43,499 bases of DNA, taken from the NCBI GenBank assembly GCA_037176905.1, contig JBBBWG010027135.1, positions 1-43,499 of the forward strand. The letters are read 5' to 3'. Under the pieces are notes generated by a model. The model was not told the DNA's origin. It searched no databases and worked only from the letters and a program-made list of their open reading frames with translations. The DNA comes from Azolla pinnata (Eukaryota; Streptophyta; Polypodiopsida; Salviniales; Salviniaceae). Below, in pieces: positions 13,201 through 24,013 of the stretch (the first letter of the stretch is position 1; each line of letters begins with the position of its first letter). A program made the translations under genes and the position numbers.

Positions 13201-16200
13201 GTAGATAGAAGATAGTCCTTGTGCAGTTGCAGCGACCTCTAGCAGTTCTAAACGTTCATCATCAATAAGATCCATGGATTCCTTTGCCAATCGTTTCGCT
13301 AACGCTCGTTCACTAGCTAACTTCATCCTTGCAACCTCTCTTTGCCTTCTGCTTTCATCTTTCAGTTTCTGTCGTTCAACCTGGGAGTGCAAACGCATAT
13401 TTTCAGTAATAGATCCGCAAAGCATCAGAACAAGAATCATATACTCCAAGGTTTTAATACTCACCCTCTTCGTCTCTTTTTCCATAAATTTTTCTCTGCG
13501 TTCCACTTCACGTCTATGTTCTCGCAAAATACGTTCTTCTTCCCTCTGCTTATCTCGGACAGCCCGTTCTGCTTCTCTGCGCTGCTTTTCAATATCCTTT
13601 TTTATTTGTTCATCCCTCTGTAAGATCAAATCCAAACAGTCCCTTGTTTACTAGCTCCAAATGAAAAAGAAGCATAGTGCAAAACCATGCTTCACTAGTT
13701 ACTTCCAGAGTGAATTAAGTTAACATATATGCTCACTTTTCTTCTCGCAATATCTTGCCGTTCAATTTCTCTTCTTATTCGTTTTTCATACAGTTCAACT
13801 TCTCTGGCAATCCTTGCCTCCTCATTCTGCAAAAATAAAAGATGATCATAAAATCTCATTACATATAATTACATGAAAGGAGTATTGACAGAAGAATAAG
13901 AAATTCATCTGCTCACCTTCCGTTTCTGTTCCAACTTAGCTTCATCATCCTCTTCTTCTGATACAATGTTATGATTATCAGAAGCCAAAGAACCTCCCAT
14001 TTGAACCCCTCCCTGGAGCAATGGTGATTGATGACTGCCAAACCGATTCTCATAACTAAAACCAGAGAGTAAATCCTGCTGTGAATTTAGTACTGTTTTT
14101 GCATGAGAATAACTACTGCGCCCATCAATCTGTGGTGATGAGCTACTATCTCCAGTTTTGATAAACTTTCCTTGGGAACTTATTATACTTGGTGTGAAGG
14201 TTTCAGTACCATGGACAACAGGGCTTTTGGCCAGATTGAGTGCTTGACTATAAAAAGTTGGCTGGTTCAACTTCTCTTCAAATTTTTGCTTCCCCATCAG
14301 TTGATCAGGGATAAAGGTATAATCTTGCAAGCCCCGTACTCTTTGATCCTCAGATGGTAACAAAACAGATGTTGGTTTCTGGTATTCATTTTCTGTTCCC
14401 AAACGTCCTTTTGCAATCTGTTAAACGGGTGTGGCAATATTAAAACAATGAAAAAGAATCAAAACAGTCAAATTGGCCGATAGAATCTAATTCAATTCGG
14501 GTTGTTTCAGAGAATTGTATTAATGACTAGAGATTCATTTGTTAAACTGATGTGCCTCCCATCGGTTATATGATCCCTTGATGATTAATTTGATGAAACA
14601 TTTGGTAAACCTGGGCAGTGCTTTTCACAAATAAAGAATAAATGGTTTACATGTATAAACCATATGTACACTTTTAGACGGAAAAGAAGCAAATCAAAAT
14701 GAATCTAAGAGCTGTATGACAGGCTACGAGCCACAATCTAGCAACAAATAAAGTGGCATAAAAGGCTCACACAGCTAAAATCACACCAAAAAAATAATTC
14801 GAAAGTACCTTTTGTTTCTTCGCTTCATGTTGATGAAAGGAGCTAACAACAGCAGGTGAAATACTTTCAGTGGTCCCATGGATGTTTGAAGAAGCTGAAA
14901 AAAGAAAACGTATTCACTACAAAAATCTCCTACATTATTCCCTTCTAACTGTATATTACAACATAAAGCTTCAAGCTTAAAGTAGGGGCAAAAAGAAAAA
15001 AGTAATCTTATCACTGGCAGTAGAGTGTAGAGAGTCTAGTTCATTTGCATACAAGTAGAAAAAGCATGCATGGATTGTATCTCCAAAACCAATGATATAT
15101 GACAGAGAAGCTTAGTTTTCAACATAATTACAAATCTTTGGATGCGAGGAATTATAAAATATGGATTGCATGCAATCTGTGAATAGTCAAGTTCCTGAAT
15201 TAAGCCAGATCAACACCTTGATCGAGCAATATTCCTCTATAATTACAAATCTTTGAGTGTGAGGAATTATAAAACTTGGATTGCATGCAATCTGTGTAAA
15301 CTCAAGTTCCTGAATTGAGCCAGATGGACACCTTGATCAAGCAATATTCCTCTACAAAAGACTAGTTGTACCTTGCCTGAGGTCCATTGACACAGCCTTC
15401 TCAAGAAATCTACCACAAACGACAACCAGTTGGTAATCTAAGTTTCAGGAGAAACTTTCCAAATCTCTAACTGAAAGCATTCCAAACATCTCTTCTTCTA
15501 AGGGTCCCTGACTTGGAAGGATTTCCTCTAATCTAATAGGAAACTATGCATTGCCATGAGCAGCGAGTGCTTCTCATAAACTAATTGTGTTTGTCATAGC
15601 TGACAAAGATCCATTCTGGAGGCACACCACTTCTTGATTGCCTGACATGTTTTTCTTAATTTTCTAAATTTACAAGCATTTTGCACAGAAGTCGAACAAG
15701 GACAGGGTATATGTTTTGAAAGGACAATGTCAGAAATGACTAGCTTGCCACAAACAATTATTAAATAAGTTCTATTAATACGAGAAGAAATAAGTGCATG
15801 TTGATTCAGTGGAAGTGTATCCTATGACAGCATTTAAGCGTTCATGCAAAATTCTCCATAATTATACCGATAAGGAGATTCACTATAAAATTTTCTAAGA
15901 TATCAAACTAGCCCAGACTTACACATGTAGGCTGTAAAAGCTCCAACTGGTAAAGCATCAAATTCTACTCCTAATGCAGGGCAATCATCTCTCAGTGGTT
16001 CACCCAACTGAACTTCCACTGCAGCTATTGCTCTAATCTCGGCTGCTCGACGGGAATCCATTGTGTTTAACGGACCTTGTTGAGCCCTTTTCCTTGAATG
16101 ACCATCAGTGCCCTTGGATGATCTTTTACCACTATGTTGTTTGGTATGCTTTGGAGTATGATCTTGTCCAAGCTTATTGAATGTCATCTTGCGTTCATCA

Positions 16201-16223
16201 GATGTGATGATAGTAGGTTCCAT
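4245..16223 (-). CDS. RINGLET-type DDT-domain protein (ISWI remodeller subunit), homeodomain not seen
   Basis: Eighteen coding exons: 16223-15923, 14894-14809, 14417-13917, 13826-13737, 13617-13465, 13380-13158, 13067-12967, 10650-10564, 9729-9577, 9489-9337, 9246-9040, 8938-8240, 8153-7659, 6974-6878, 6771-6353, 6265-6161, 6068-5796 and 5075-4245. All junctions are GT-AG and the total is 4974 nt, or 1657 aa. Exon 1 has the RLT signature QLGEPLRDD...GVEFDALP. A charged coiled-coil stretch (about 297-420) precedes the DDT region (about 452-545, FADILGLWPFTLDEF). HARE-HTH is at 617-685, a WHIM1-like segment near 890-918 and the WSD-like motif PIGFDRRYNRYWQF at 1039-1052. A Cys/His cluster (C1193, C1196, C1207, C1210, H1211, C1218, H1221, C1225) follows. 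RG tracts at 1420-1432 and 1472-1506 precede an acidic tail. Arabidopsis RLT1/2 partner ISWI ATPases CHR11/17 in nucleosome spacing and in timing the shift to flowering. Those proteins start with a homeodomain. Here an in-frame TAG lies just before the chosen ATG. Confidence 0.9.
11739..12326. repeat. 244-bp tandem repeat, interrupted by the assembly gap, in an RLT intron
   Basis: Copy 1 is 11739-11846 plus 11947-12082, split by 100 Ns. Copy 2 is 12083-12326 and continuous. Both start tgtgtcatagatgccatag. In copy 2 the bases flanking the gap join directly (ggctaatttt then gcactttcc), so the Ns need not represent any missing unique sequence. Copies differ at roughly a dozen positions. The host intron is 10651-12966. 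Confidence 0.85.
11847..11946. other. Assembly gap (100 N)
   Basis: Exactly 100 Ns, the usual placeholder for a gap of unknown size, placed within a tandem repeat. Confidence 0.99.
15126..15355. repeat. 115-bp tandem duplication inside an RLT intron
   Basis: Copy 1 is 15126-15240 and copy 2 is 15241-15355, with a period of 115 bp. Both start aattacaaatctttg and end gcaatattcctct. They differ by scattered substitutions. The pair lies in the intron between coding exons 1 and 2 and has no coding content. Confidence 0.85.
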
Positions 16224-17580
16224 TCTTCGAAAGATACACTAATGCACAGTCTTCTTCGGTTTATGTGTAAATATACACAGAGAGACAGAAAGCGTCTTGT
16301 TTCATTGGCTCCATGTTTCGGTAAAATCTGGAAAACACAGAAATATCAGATCTGGTTAAAACATGAAATACAATACTAATTCATATACTTAAATCACATT
16401 CACTGATACTTATTAACACATCTTTCACATGGTAAAGATCATGGTGATAAATAGCATGCATTGCCAACATGACTGCTCGATGTAACTTCCAAAACAATCA
16501 GCAAATATTTAACAAGCAACAAGAGGCTACTCTAGTAAGCACCTTAAATACATCCGATGTCTCTATAATAAAGCATCTAAAAACGCTACTAGGTGAGGAT
16601 TGACACCAATTAACCAGATCATAGCTATCTCCTGCATTGGCTTCGTATGGAAGGCATGATGAAAGAAACGATGGTTCCTCTCCATTATGCAGCCAATTTT
16701 GAAGACGTCACCAAAATTACGAGGCGAACATGAGATTCCAAGTCCAGAAATGGAAAAAGGTTGCACATTTCAGAAAAACCCAGACGTATGTACACAGATA
16801 CTTAATAGTTCCGAGAACAATGCAACTTCACTTCGAGCTGCAAGCAAAGACTCGCTTTTTTTTCTAATCAAAGAGACGGGAAACAAATGTAAACACAGAT
16901 ATTTCACACAACCCATCCATCCTCGAAGTACGGGGAAAAGATTGCACATTTCAGGTAAAACCAAAGAGATGAGAAACAAACAAAAACGCACAATTCTTCG
17001 CACATTTCACGTTGATCGCTTGTTCAAAGTACACCAGGGCTTCCTGAAGCTCGAGACAAAAAAAGCAAGCTCGGAGGGAGCAGCAGAGATGAAATGCGAA
17101 CTAAATAGTTCCAGATTTTCGGATGAGGGCATGGATTCTTAAGCAAGGGGGGAATTCTTGGAAATTTCGCTCCACGAGAACGACGGGAGGGGGGGAGCAG
17201 ATAGACTTACAGCCGGGGAGCAGAAGGAGCTTCACAGTCCAGAAATCTGTTTGGCTGATTCAAAGCAGAGAATTTGGTGCGGGGGATCTGAGATTTGCCT
17301 GGATTAGTGCGATTGCGAGGACCCGGGGGGGGGATAAAAGTAGAGCGATGGACAGATTTTTGCTTCTATGCATGACAAGGGGAGAACGGAGGGGGAGGGA
17401 GGAGGAGGCGTACCTGGACCGCGTAGAAGCCGCATCGGAGGAGGAGGAGGAGAAGACGAGTTCAGCAGGAAGGAAGCAAAAAGCGCGCACAGACGAAGAA
17501 TCCAGAGCTATGGTCCGAAGAAGAAAGAAGAAAGAAGAAAGAAGAAGAAGAAGAAGAAGAAGAAAGGGGCGACATTCAGA
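16224..17580 (-). other. Probable 5' UTR exons and leader intron of the RLT gene
   Basis: On the minus strand a splice donor (CCAG|GTACGC) ends a first exon at 17414, and TTTTCCAG gives an acceptor with the second leader exon starting at 16327. That implies a 1086-bp leader intron. The first exon is rich in CTT (GAA on the plus strand, about 17515-17570). I looked through the region for a homeodomain-like WFxNRR coding motif on the minus strand and found none. The transcription start is not determined. Confidence 0.45.
16261..16314 (-). promoter_or_regulatory. Upstream ORF of 17 codons in the RLT leader
   Basis: ATG at 16314 opens a 17-codon frame (MEPMKQDAFCLSVYIYT) that ends in TAA at 16261, 37 nt before the main ATG at 16223. 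If the leader exon 16327-16224 is real, scanning ribosomes meet this ATG first, so it could lower RLT translation. The role is inferred from position only. Confidence 0.35.
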
Positions 17581-17599
17581 GAGAAGATGAATTTTTAGT

Positions 17600-19187
17600 T
17601 AGGCAATTAATTATAATTGTGTACTCTAAACCGCTGGTTAATTATCATAATCACAATCCTAATCATAATAGTCCTGATGATCATAATTGCGTCCCGATGA
17701 TGAATCCTCTTCTGTCGTTGGCTCTTAATCGGTACGATTGAGTCACTACCATCGGATAGCTTCTTCGCATGTACGTTTTCTCTCTGTATTCGTCTGATCG
17801 AATGCTGCATTTGGACGGTCTGGTTCTGCCTCCTCGTCGAATTCTGGCCATGACGGAAAGACGAGTTCCGGTTCCTTGTTCTGACATTCTCAAATCGCAT
17901 CAATGCCCTCGCGGCGAATTATCTACCCAAACCACCAAGAAAGATGTGATTTTTAAAGACACATATGCGCACACACATCTTTTCCCATCAAGAATAGCAT
18001 ACCATCGCCGCATGGTCGAGTCAAACGATGAAATAGTATCGATGTTATCAATGAGCACACCATGTTGTGGTTCGTTCGATTGTCCCGCGGGAGAGGGCAA
18101 ACAATTGGCATCGTTAAAAAGTACTCGTCTTTGCAGATGGGAGTGCACACGATATGCTTTAGAAGGTTTGCTGTAGAAATTACGCCATTAATCACCCCAT
18201 CATCTATGACAAAATCTCGTAGGCTTCACGTCGAGTCATTGTGTCGAAAGAAGCCCGATTTAGTATACACCAACTCCATGACATCAAAGTTAGGAGCAAG
18301 TCGGGTAATGTATTTCCTAGCCTCTTGTATACGCGATGTCATGTCCAGGACGCTGAATAATCAGGTGCCTTGCTCAAAGATTTGTTGCGTTTTTGTGTTG
18401 AATATGGATGGCTAATTAATGGTTGCATTCACGCTATCCATTAATCGGGCTAGGCCATTCATACAAAGAACATGAATGGCATTTGTCTTAGCTTGGTTAG
18501 TATGTAGCCTACCTTTGCCGTTGTCTTTGTGACGTTGTTCCGTTTGTGAAATAGAGTCGTGCTCTCTCTCTGAAACTCTTGCAAACTCTCCGAAACTTTG
18601 ATAGCTTTTTTCCTTCACTTCTCCTCTTGACGCGCTCCTCTTATTTGCAAACTCTTGGACAGTCTCTTCTTTGCATCTTCATTCACTCCGCAATTACAGA
18701 TACAAAAGTCCTTCAACTGATTAGGACCAGATATGAGAGCGAGATAGGATGCGAATCTCGACTTTGAAGAACCGCCCTTTCTGTTCGTTGTCGGCCGGAG
18801 CATTATGCGATGGCAGCAAATCATCCAGAATCTGCATAAATACCACGAGATCACGGGCCGAAGATCATCGAGGATCACATTCCAGGTTAATTCGAACGAA
18901 ACGCTCGGGAATCTCGTGGAAATCACGTCGTGCCGCATCGCATTCCAAAGCGTTTGTCGACGCACGAACAAATCCTCGCCCCGTGATGTGATCTGATCAA
19001 CAATTTGTTGAGAGCGTCTTTGCTTGGTGGTTTCCGGAAGTTGGTGATAAAAATGCAAAGGGCATGGCAGGCCGGGATTCGATCTCCTGACCTTTTTCTT
19101 TGATCAAAACGCCCTCTCTTTTTCATTCTTTTCAATGCAATTGAGCAAGCGATATGCTCTTCCACCTCTCCCCTGCTCACCGCTGCC
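17600..19187. other. Divergent intergenic region with unidentified coding-like debris
   Basis: This region separates the RLT leader (-) from the plastid-protein gene (+). It holds overlapping medium-length open frames on both strands (for example 17769-18176 and 18062-18415 on plus, 17900-18148 and 18615-19058 on minus). They break each other up and match no family I recognise. A decayed transposon would fit, but I cannot show it. Near 19080 on the minus strand a B-box-like stretch (agatcgaatcc) is present, but the T stem does not pair. The promoter of the plastid-protein gene must lie at the right-hand end. Confidence 0.4.
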
Positions 19188-22100
19188 ATGGCTGCTTCTG
19201 CTCTCTCCTCGTCGACGCTCTGCTCTTCCCGCCCCTCAGGTACTCAATTGTGAGCTCCCACCAGCTTCTGTGTTTTCACTTCCCTTGGCTTCCCACACCC
19301 TAAGCGGAATGCACGGATTCTCCCTTCCTCTCCCGTGTTTTTCTGCATGCCGATGATCTTATGGTCCGATTCCGTTTGAGCGCTTCCTTTTGTTAATTGG
19401 TTCATCTGAAATGTTTGAGCGCTTCCTTTCATTGATTGGTTCATCTGAAATTGTATCCTCCCCCAACACTTTAGCCCTGGCATTTGACCATCTCTCACAA
19501 AGATGCGTTTTTTTCGAGCTCTTCCCGCATAAAACCTTTGCATGTTGTACACAGAAGATTGCAAATCGGTCACGTAAACACTGCCCAGTTGGCTGTCGAA
19601 TATGCGTGATTTGAAATCTCAACGAAAACCCAATGCCTATATGCTGTTCTCTACCTCCAGGATTCGGGGTTTATTAGCATGCAAGGTATATTCTAGGTCA
19701 GTTATCCGAATTCATTATTCTTCTTAGCATGCAAGGTATATTCGGGGTTTATTAGCATGCAAGGTATATTAGCATGAACTCATCATCCTTGGTTTCGGGC
19801 GTCCTACCTATAGTTTTCTGTTCTATACACCTTTACAGGGGAAGTGGAAAGCCTACTCCGATATCCATTACGTATTCAAGGTCTTCTAGTCTTCTTTTTT
19901 GTGTGCTCATGGATACATTGTAGAGTGCTCAAGGGTGCAAGTCGAAAGTGTAAAGGACGTACTCGTCAATATGCTAACTCATAGAATTCTTTTTTGGTTA
20001 TGAAATATGTATGGTTTGAACTCATAGCATACACCCATTATATCTATGATTTGAAATTTTGTCCTTTACGGGAGGGGTGTATGCATCCACTTTAGGAGTT
20101 CAGGCTACTCAGTAGAAGTTCCAAAGGACTTGCAATTTTAACGCAGTCTGTGTTGGTGGTTAAAGATGCATGATCGTAGCTCATAGCACAAACCCTTGGC
20201 CTTTTTTGTTTTAGCTGATATGAATGACCCTTAGGTTTTGTTATAATTATTTAGGTTTTCGGTTTTGTTTTTCATTATGTTTGTCCAGGATTTAGGATTT
20301 AGTGTGTTTGACCTCTTACCTAGGGTTCATGTTTTGTATCCTCCAAGTCGTTCAAACTTGGTGTTGCTTGATTTTTAAATATGGCAGTTGAGGTGTGAAG
20401 ACATGCAATTTGAATATGTGTGTGGATGATTCAAACAATGTTCACACATTGCATGAAGATTAAGGTTTAGCGTTTACTGATGCTTATGTGGCCTGTTATC
20501 AGTAGATTGTCACAGGGACAGACTGTGTAGACATGCATTTTGATTGTATAAATACGTTGAACTGATACTTGGTGATGCATGTTTTTCTGCGTTTAGTGTA
20601 AATTAAAGATCTTTTTGGGTGTTATGTGTTTAGAGTGTAGGATTTTAGGGTAATTTGGGCATGTTGAACTGGCTGTTTGAAGACTCATGATTTGCGACCT
20701 TAAGATGAAGTCATGGTCTTTATGTCTCTATGTCACTGTGCTACTGATGTGCAGTTTCTTGTGATACTTATGAGTCAGTGTCTAGCATTTAGGGTTTATC
20801 CGTTCTTTGTAATTCTTTAGAGGTTCTGGGTCTATGGAGACCATTGAATCCTACTGCTGTGATATTCTGTAAGGTTTGCCAGTTGGAAGTCAGTCAGTTC
20901 TGGAAGGTGCATTTGGATGCACTATTATGTAGAATAGTGGATAATCTAGCTGTCAGGATTCATTAGCTTTCTGAATGAAGTAACAGAAGCTGTAACCATA
21001 GATAAAACATGCAACAGTTTAACCATTCTTTGTGACCAATATTATCCTAGATAAACTATTAATTACAAGGGAGAAAGATCAAAATGCGTGGTTATGATTG
21101 CGCATGTTTCTCCATGCAGGGATCTCCTTTTTCTGCATTGTCTTTGCTGCCTGATTTCTTTCAGCAATCATAGATAATGTGATGATTTACATGTCACTTT
21201 CTCTATGTATTACACATTTATATGTTACTCACGATAAAGACAATCATGCACATTTTCTCAAAGAAGCCTAGATATATTATCTCATGCCAACTTGCACGAG
21301 CTTATGATTCATGTGCATAAAAACTTTAACATGTGATGGTCTAATATACATCTATATTTATATGTATGTGTGTGTAGGGACACATGCCGTGGATTTTGGG
21401 CGGCTAAACAGATCATTGACTAATAATACCCACATCTTTCTCAAAAGACAAGGAGTAAATAAGAAGCGGAGTGTCTATGTGTCTGCTGAATATAAGTAAA
21501 ATATCCTTCTTTTACTACTGCATCGAAAAAGCACTCACATGGTTAATAATTCTGCTTCTAGCACGAGGTTGAATCCTACTCTATTCTTTCTAAATTCTGC
21601 TTGCAGAAAGCGAGGTGGTCCTGGTGATTTTGTTACAGGCTTTGTTCTTGGAGGGGTACTCTTTGGTGCACTTGGCTGCATATTTGCACCTCAGGTAAGT
21701 GTAATTTTGAGATATTTTTTCTGTTAATGAATGAAAATCTGTGGTGTGAACATGCATTCCTGTTGGAAATTTTCATCAAATGTGTATGGTATTTTCCTTA
21801 TTTCTGTGTTGAGAAGCTCTTGTTAAGGTATACTTGATCAATGGAGCATTTAAATAAAATATGGATATGGAGAGAATCCCTAATGGTGGTGCTGGCTTTT
21901 TTGTAACAAAGGTCAACAAGTTCCTGTCTGTTGTGGAGAGAGAACTTGATGAATCCTTAAAGAAGCTCCCAATTACACTTGATGAAGATGAAGGCCTCGA
22001 GGTATGCTATAGAATTATGTGATTTGGTTGCTTTCCTTGTTATATGCATATATGCGTTATCTGCATGCATGCATACTTGAATTCCCACATACATGTATGT

Positions 22101-22581
22101 ACACGTCACTTCCCGCTATTTGCATTTGAGTTGCTTTGTGCTACATCGTAGAGAGAGAAGTGAAAAATGGCCACATTGTACCCTTTTTACATTGTTTAGC
22201 CCCTTATCCCATTTATATATTACATATATACGTATAATTACCAAATCTGGATCCCGAGCTTGCTTGAGACGAAAGGAGATAATGACCTATGAAGTGGTTG
22301 TTTATTATCTATATATCAGGAGTAACATCCTCACCTCCCCTCTTTTGCTGGAAATAACCATTCAATGACTGTGTTCATGGAAACATGGGCTGGCTTTTCT
22401 GGAAAGATGCAGAAGATTGATAAATTTGTGTTGTTGCCTGTTTTGGTGTTAGAAAACCCGAAAGAATTTGAATGAGAAGATTGCACAACTGAATGCGGCA
22501 ATCGATGATGTGTCGGCGCAATTGAGAGCAGATGATGGATCGAGTAGCGAGGATGGAACCACAGCTGAATTAACCGCATAA
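19188..22581 (+). CDS. Small plastid inner-envelope-type protein (At1g42960-like)
   Basis: Five exons: 19188-19239, 21378-21495, 21607-21694, 21912-22001 and 22453-22581. They total 477 nt, 158 aa, with GT-AG junctions in phase. Exon 1 starts MAASALSSSTLCSSRPS, a Ser/Ala-rich plastid transit peptide. Exon 3 encodes GGPGDFVTGFVLGGVLFG followed by ALGCIFAPQ, a glycine-rich single membrane segment. Exons 4-5 encode a short acidic helix and a KTRKNLNEKIAQLNAAIDDVSAQL heptad-type C-terminus. This arrangement matches the plant family of At1g42960, which I recall being described as a chloroplast inner-envelope protein. The biochemical role is unknown. The first intron is 2138 bp. The ATG is chosen because it opens the transit peptide and joins exon 2 in frame. 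Confidence 0.8.
19378..19455. repeat. 39-bp tandem duplication in intron 1 of the plastid-protein gene
   Basis: Copies 19378-19416 and 19417-19455 both start gagcgcttcctttt or a close variant and contain ttggttcatctgaaat. They are intronic and no function is apparent. Confidence 0.8.
19676..19779. repeat. Three short direct repeats in intron 1
   Basis: The motif ttagcatgcaaggtatatt occurs three times in about 100 bp. The flanking ggggtttattagcatgc is also shared between two of the copies. The rest of the 19240-21377 intron is AT-rich with nothing else recognisable. Confidence 0.75.
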
Positions 22582-24013
22582 TCTCTGTTTTTCAAATCCA
22601 TAGAGAATGCTTATTGCCTCTTCTCTAGTACCTCATCGCTCTCGCCCTAACCCTGAACCTTGAACCCTAAACTGTAAGCACACATGGAGGTAATCGGGTA
22701 TATTGTTCTCCTTTCCCAAAGAAAATAGATGGCTAGAGATTGTGTCCTTCCGACAATGTTTTGCACTGGCTTCAAACCCATTTTCCTTTTGTCATGCTCT
22801 TTCGAAAGGGTAGTTCATCTGACAGTTGATTATTTCTCTCCAGCACATTCTCCTGTTACGTTTTTGGGCATGGTTTCCTTCCCACGCTTTACATTCATTT
22901 TGCTCCTTTTATTTGTGTGGAGGCCGTATTTCAATATCTTTCAGAAGAAGATTTTAGGGTTTCTCTTGCTGAATATGTGGAGTATTTGGATTATTTTCTG
23001 TTTATTAGCCAAGGAGCCATGGTTTGCGTAAGGATTAACACATACAAACGCGGATCTGCTCATACCTGACATGGAATTATATAGCACGAATGCTTGTAAG
23101 ATTATGTCGAGCATAAAACAGAGATTGTAAATTTGACTAGTGTATTTGAACATTCTTTTTAATACTAGAAGCAGCTGATGTCTCTGACAAGCACATGATT
23201 CATGAACTAGATGGACGTGGAATCATGTATATATATATATGCCTTGTAATCTCATCAGGGGATAAGAAATCCTGTACACAGATTGATTACTATCAACCAA
23301 AATGACATGTATATAATCTGGGTTTGTATAGAAAAAGCTAAAAAGAGACCCATGTGCATTGCTTGTGCTCGATACCCGAAAGCGATCATTATCCTGTCTG
23401 GAGTGGTGAGAGGGAATTCTGTGCCCGCCTAAAGTTTACAAACATTAGAAAACAGATGACATCTAAGCTGTGGAATGTAGCTTTACAGTGTGGAAATCCT
23501 AATCTTTAAATCTCCTGCTCAAATAAACAAAATGTGCGATGGTGTCGTTCGAACAAAGGGAATGAACATTTGGGCGTGAAATAATGGAAGCTGACCGAAA
23601 AACATGCGATAATATGGGCAATGTAGCTCTCGAAGGGAAAAAATACACCTCCAACTTTGGTATATGAGGAGCAAAATGAGGATGGGGGAAAAGCTGGGTG
23701 GGCACACTTGTGCCCTTGCGAAGCCTAGATGGATCGGCAAAGCTGGCTGCTTAGCTCGATCGACAAGGTTGTTGGCTTGGGGGGCCAGGATGATTGTGAA
23801 GTTTAGGAAAAGTAAAGCCAGACAGAAACTGGTATCGAGAAAGTTGTTGCCCCTGCTTCTTAACACTAGCGCCGGTCGGATCACGAGATTCTTGTTCAGG
23901 TGGTGAGACAGGGAGTCGTTATCAGGGAATCGGGAAGCCGTTGGTGGGTGACTGATTGCCTCCGGGCAGAGACTGCGAGAATGAACGGGGAATCGGGTCC
24001 CCGCCCCCCGTTA
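22582..24013. other. Convergent intergenic region
   Basis: It contains the 3' flank of the plastid-protein gene (+) and of the DUF761 gene (-), plus a short TA run near 23230. I see no gene, RNA or organised repeat. Confidence 0.6.

Noticed and set aside
19060..19180. Possible minus-strand tRNA gene next to the plastid-protein gene
   Set aside because: There is a B-box-like stretch only. The T stem does not pair and no acceptor stem closes.
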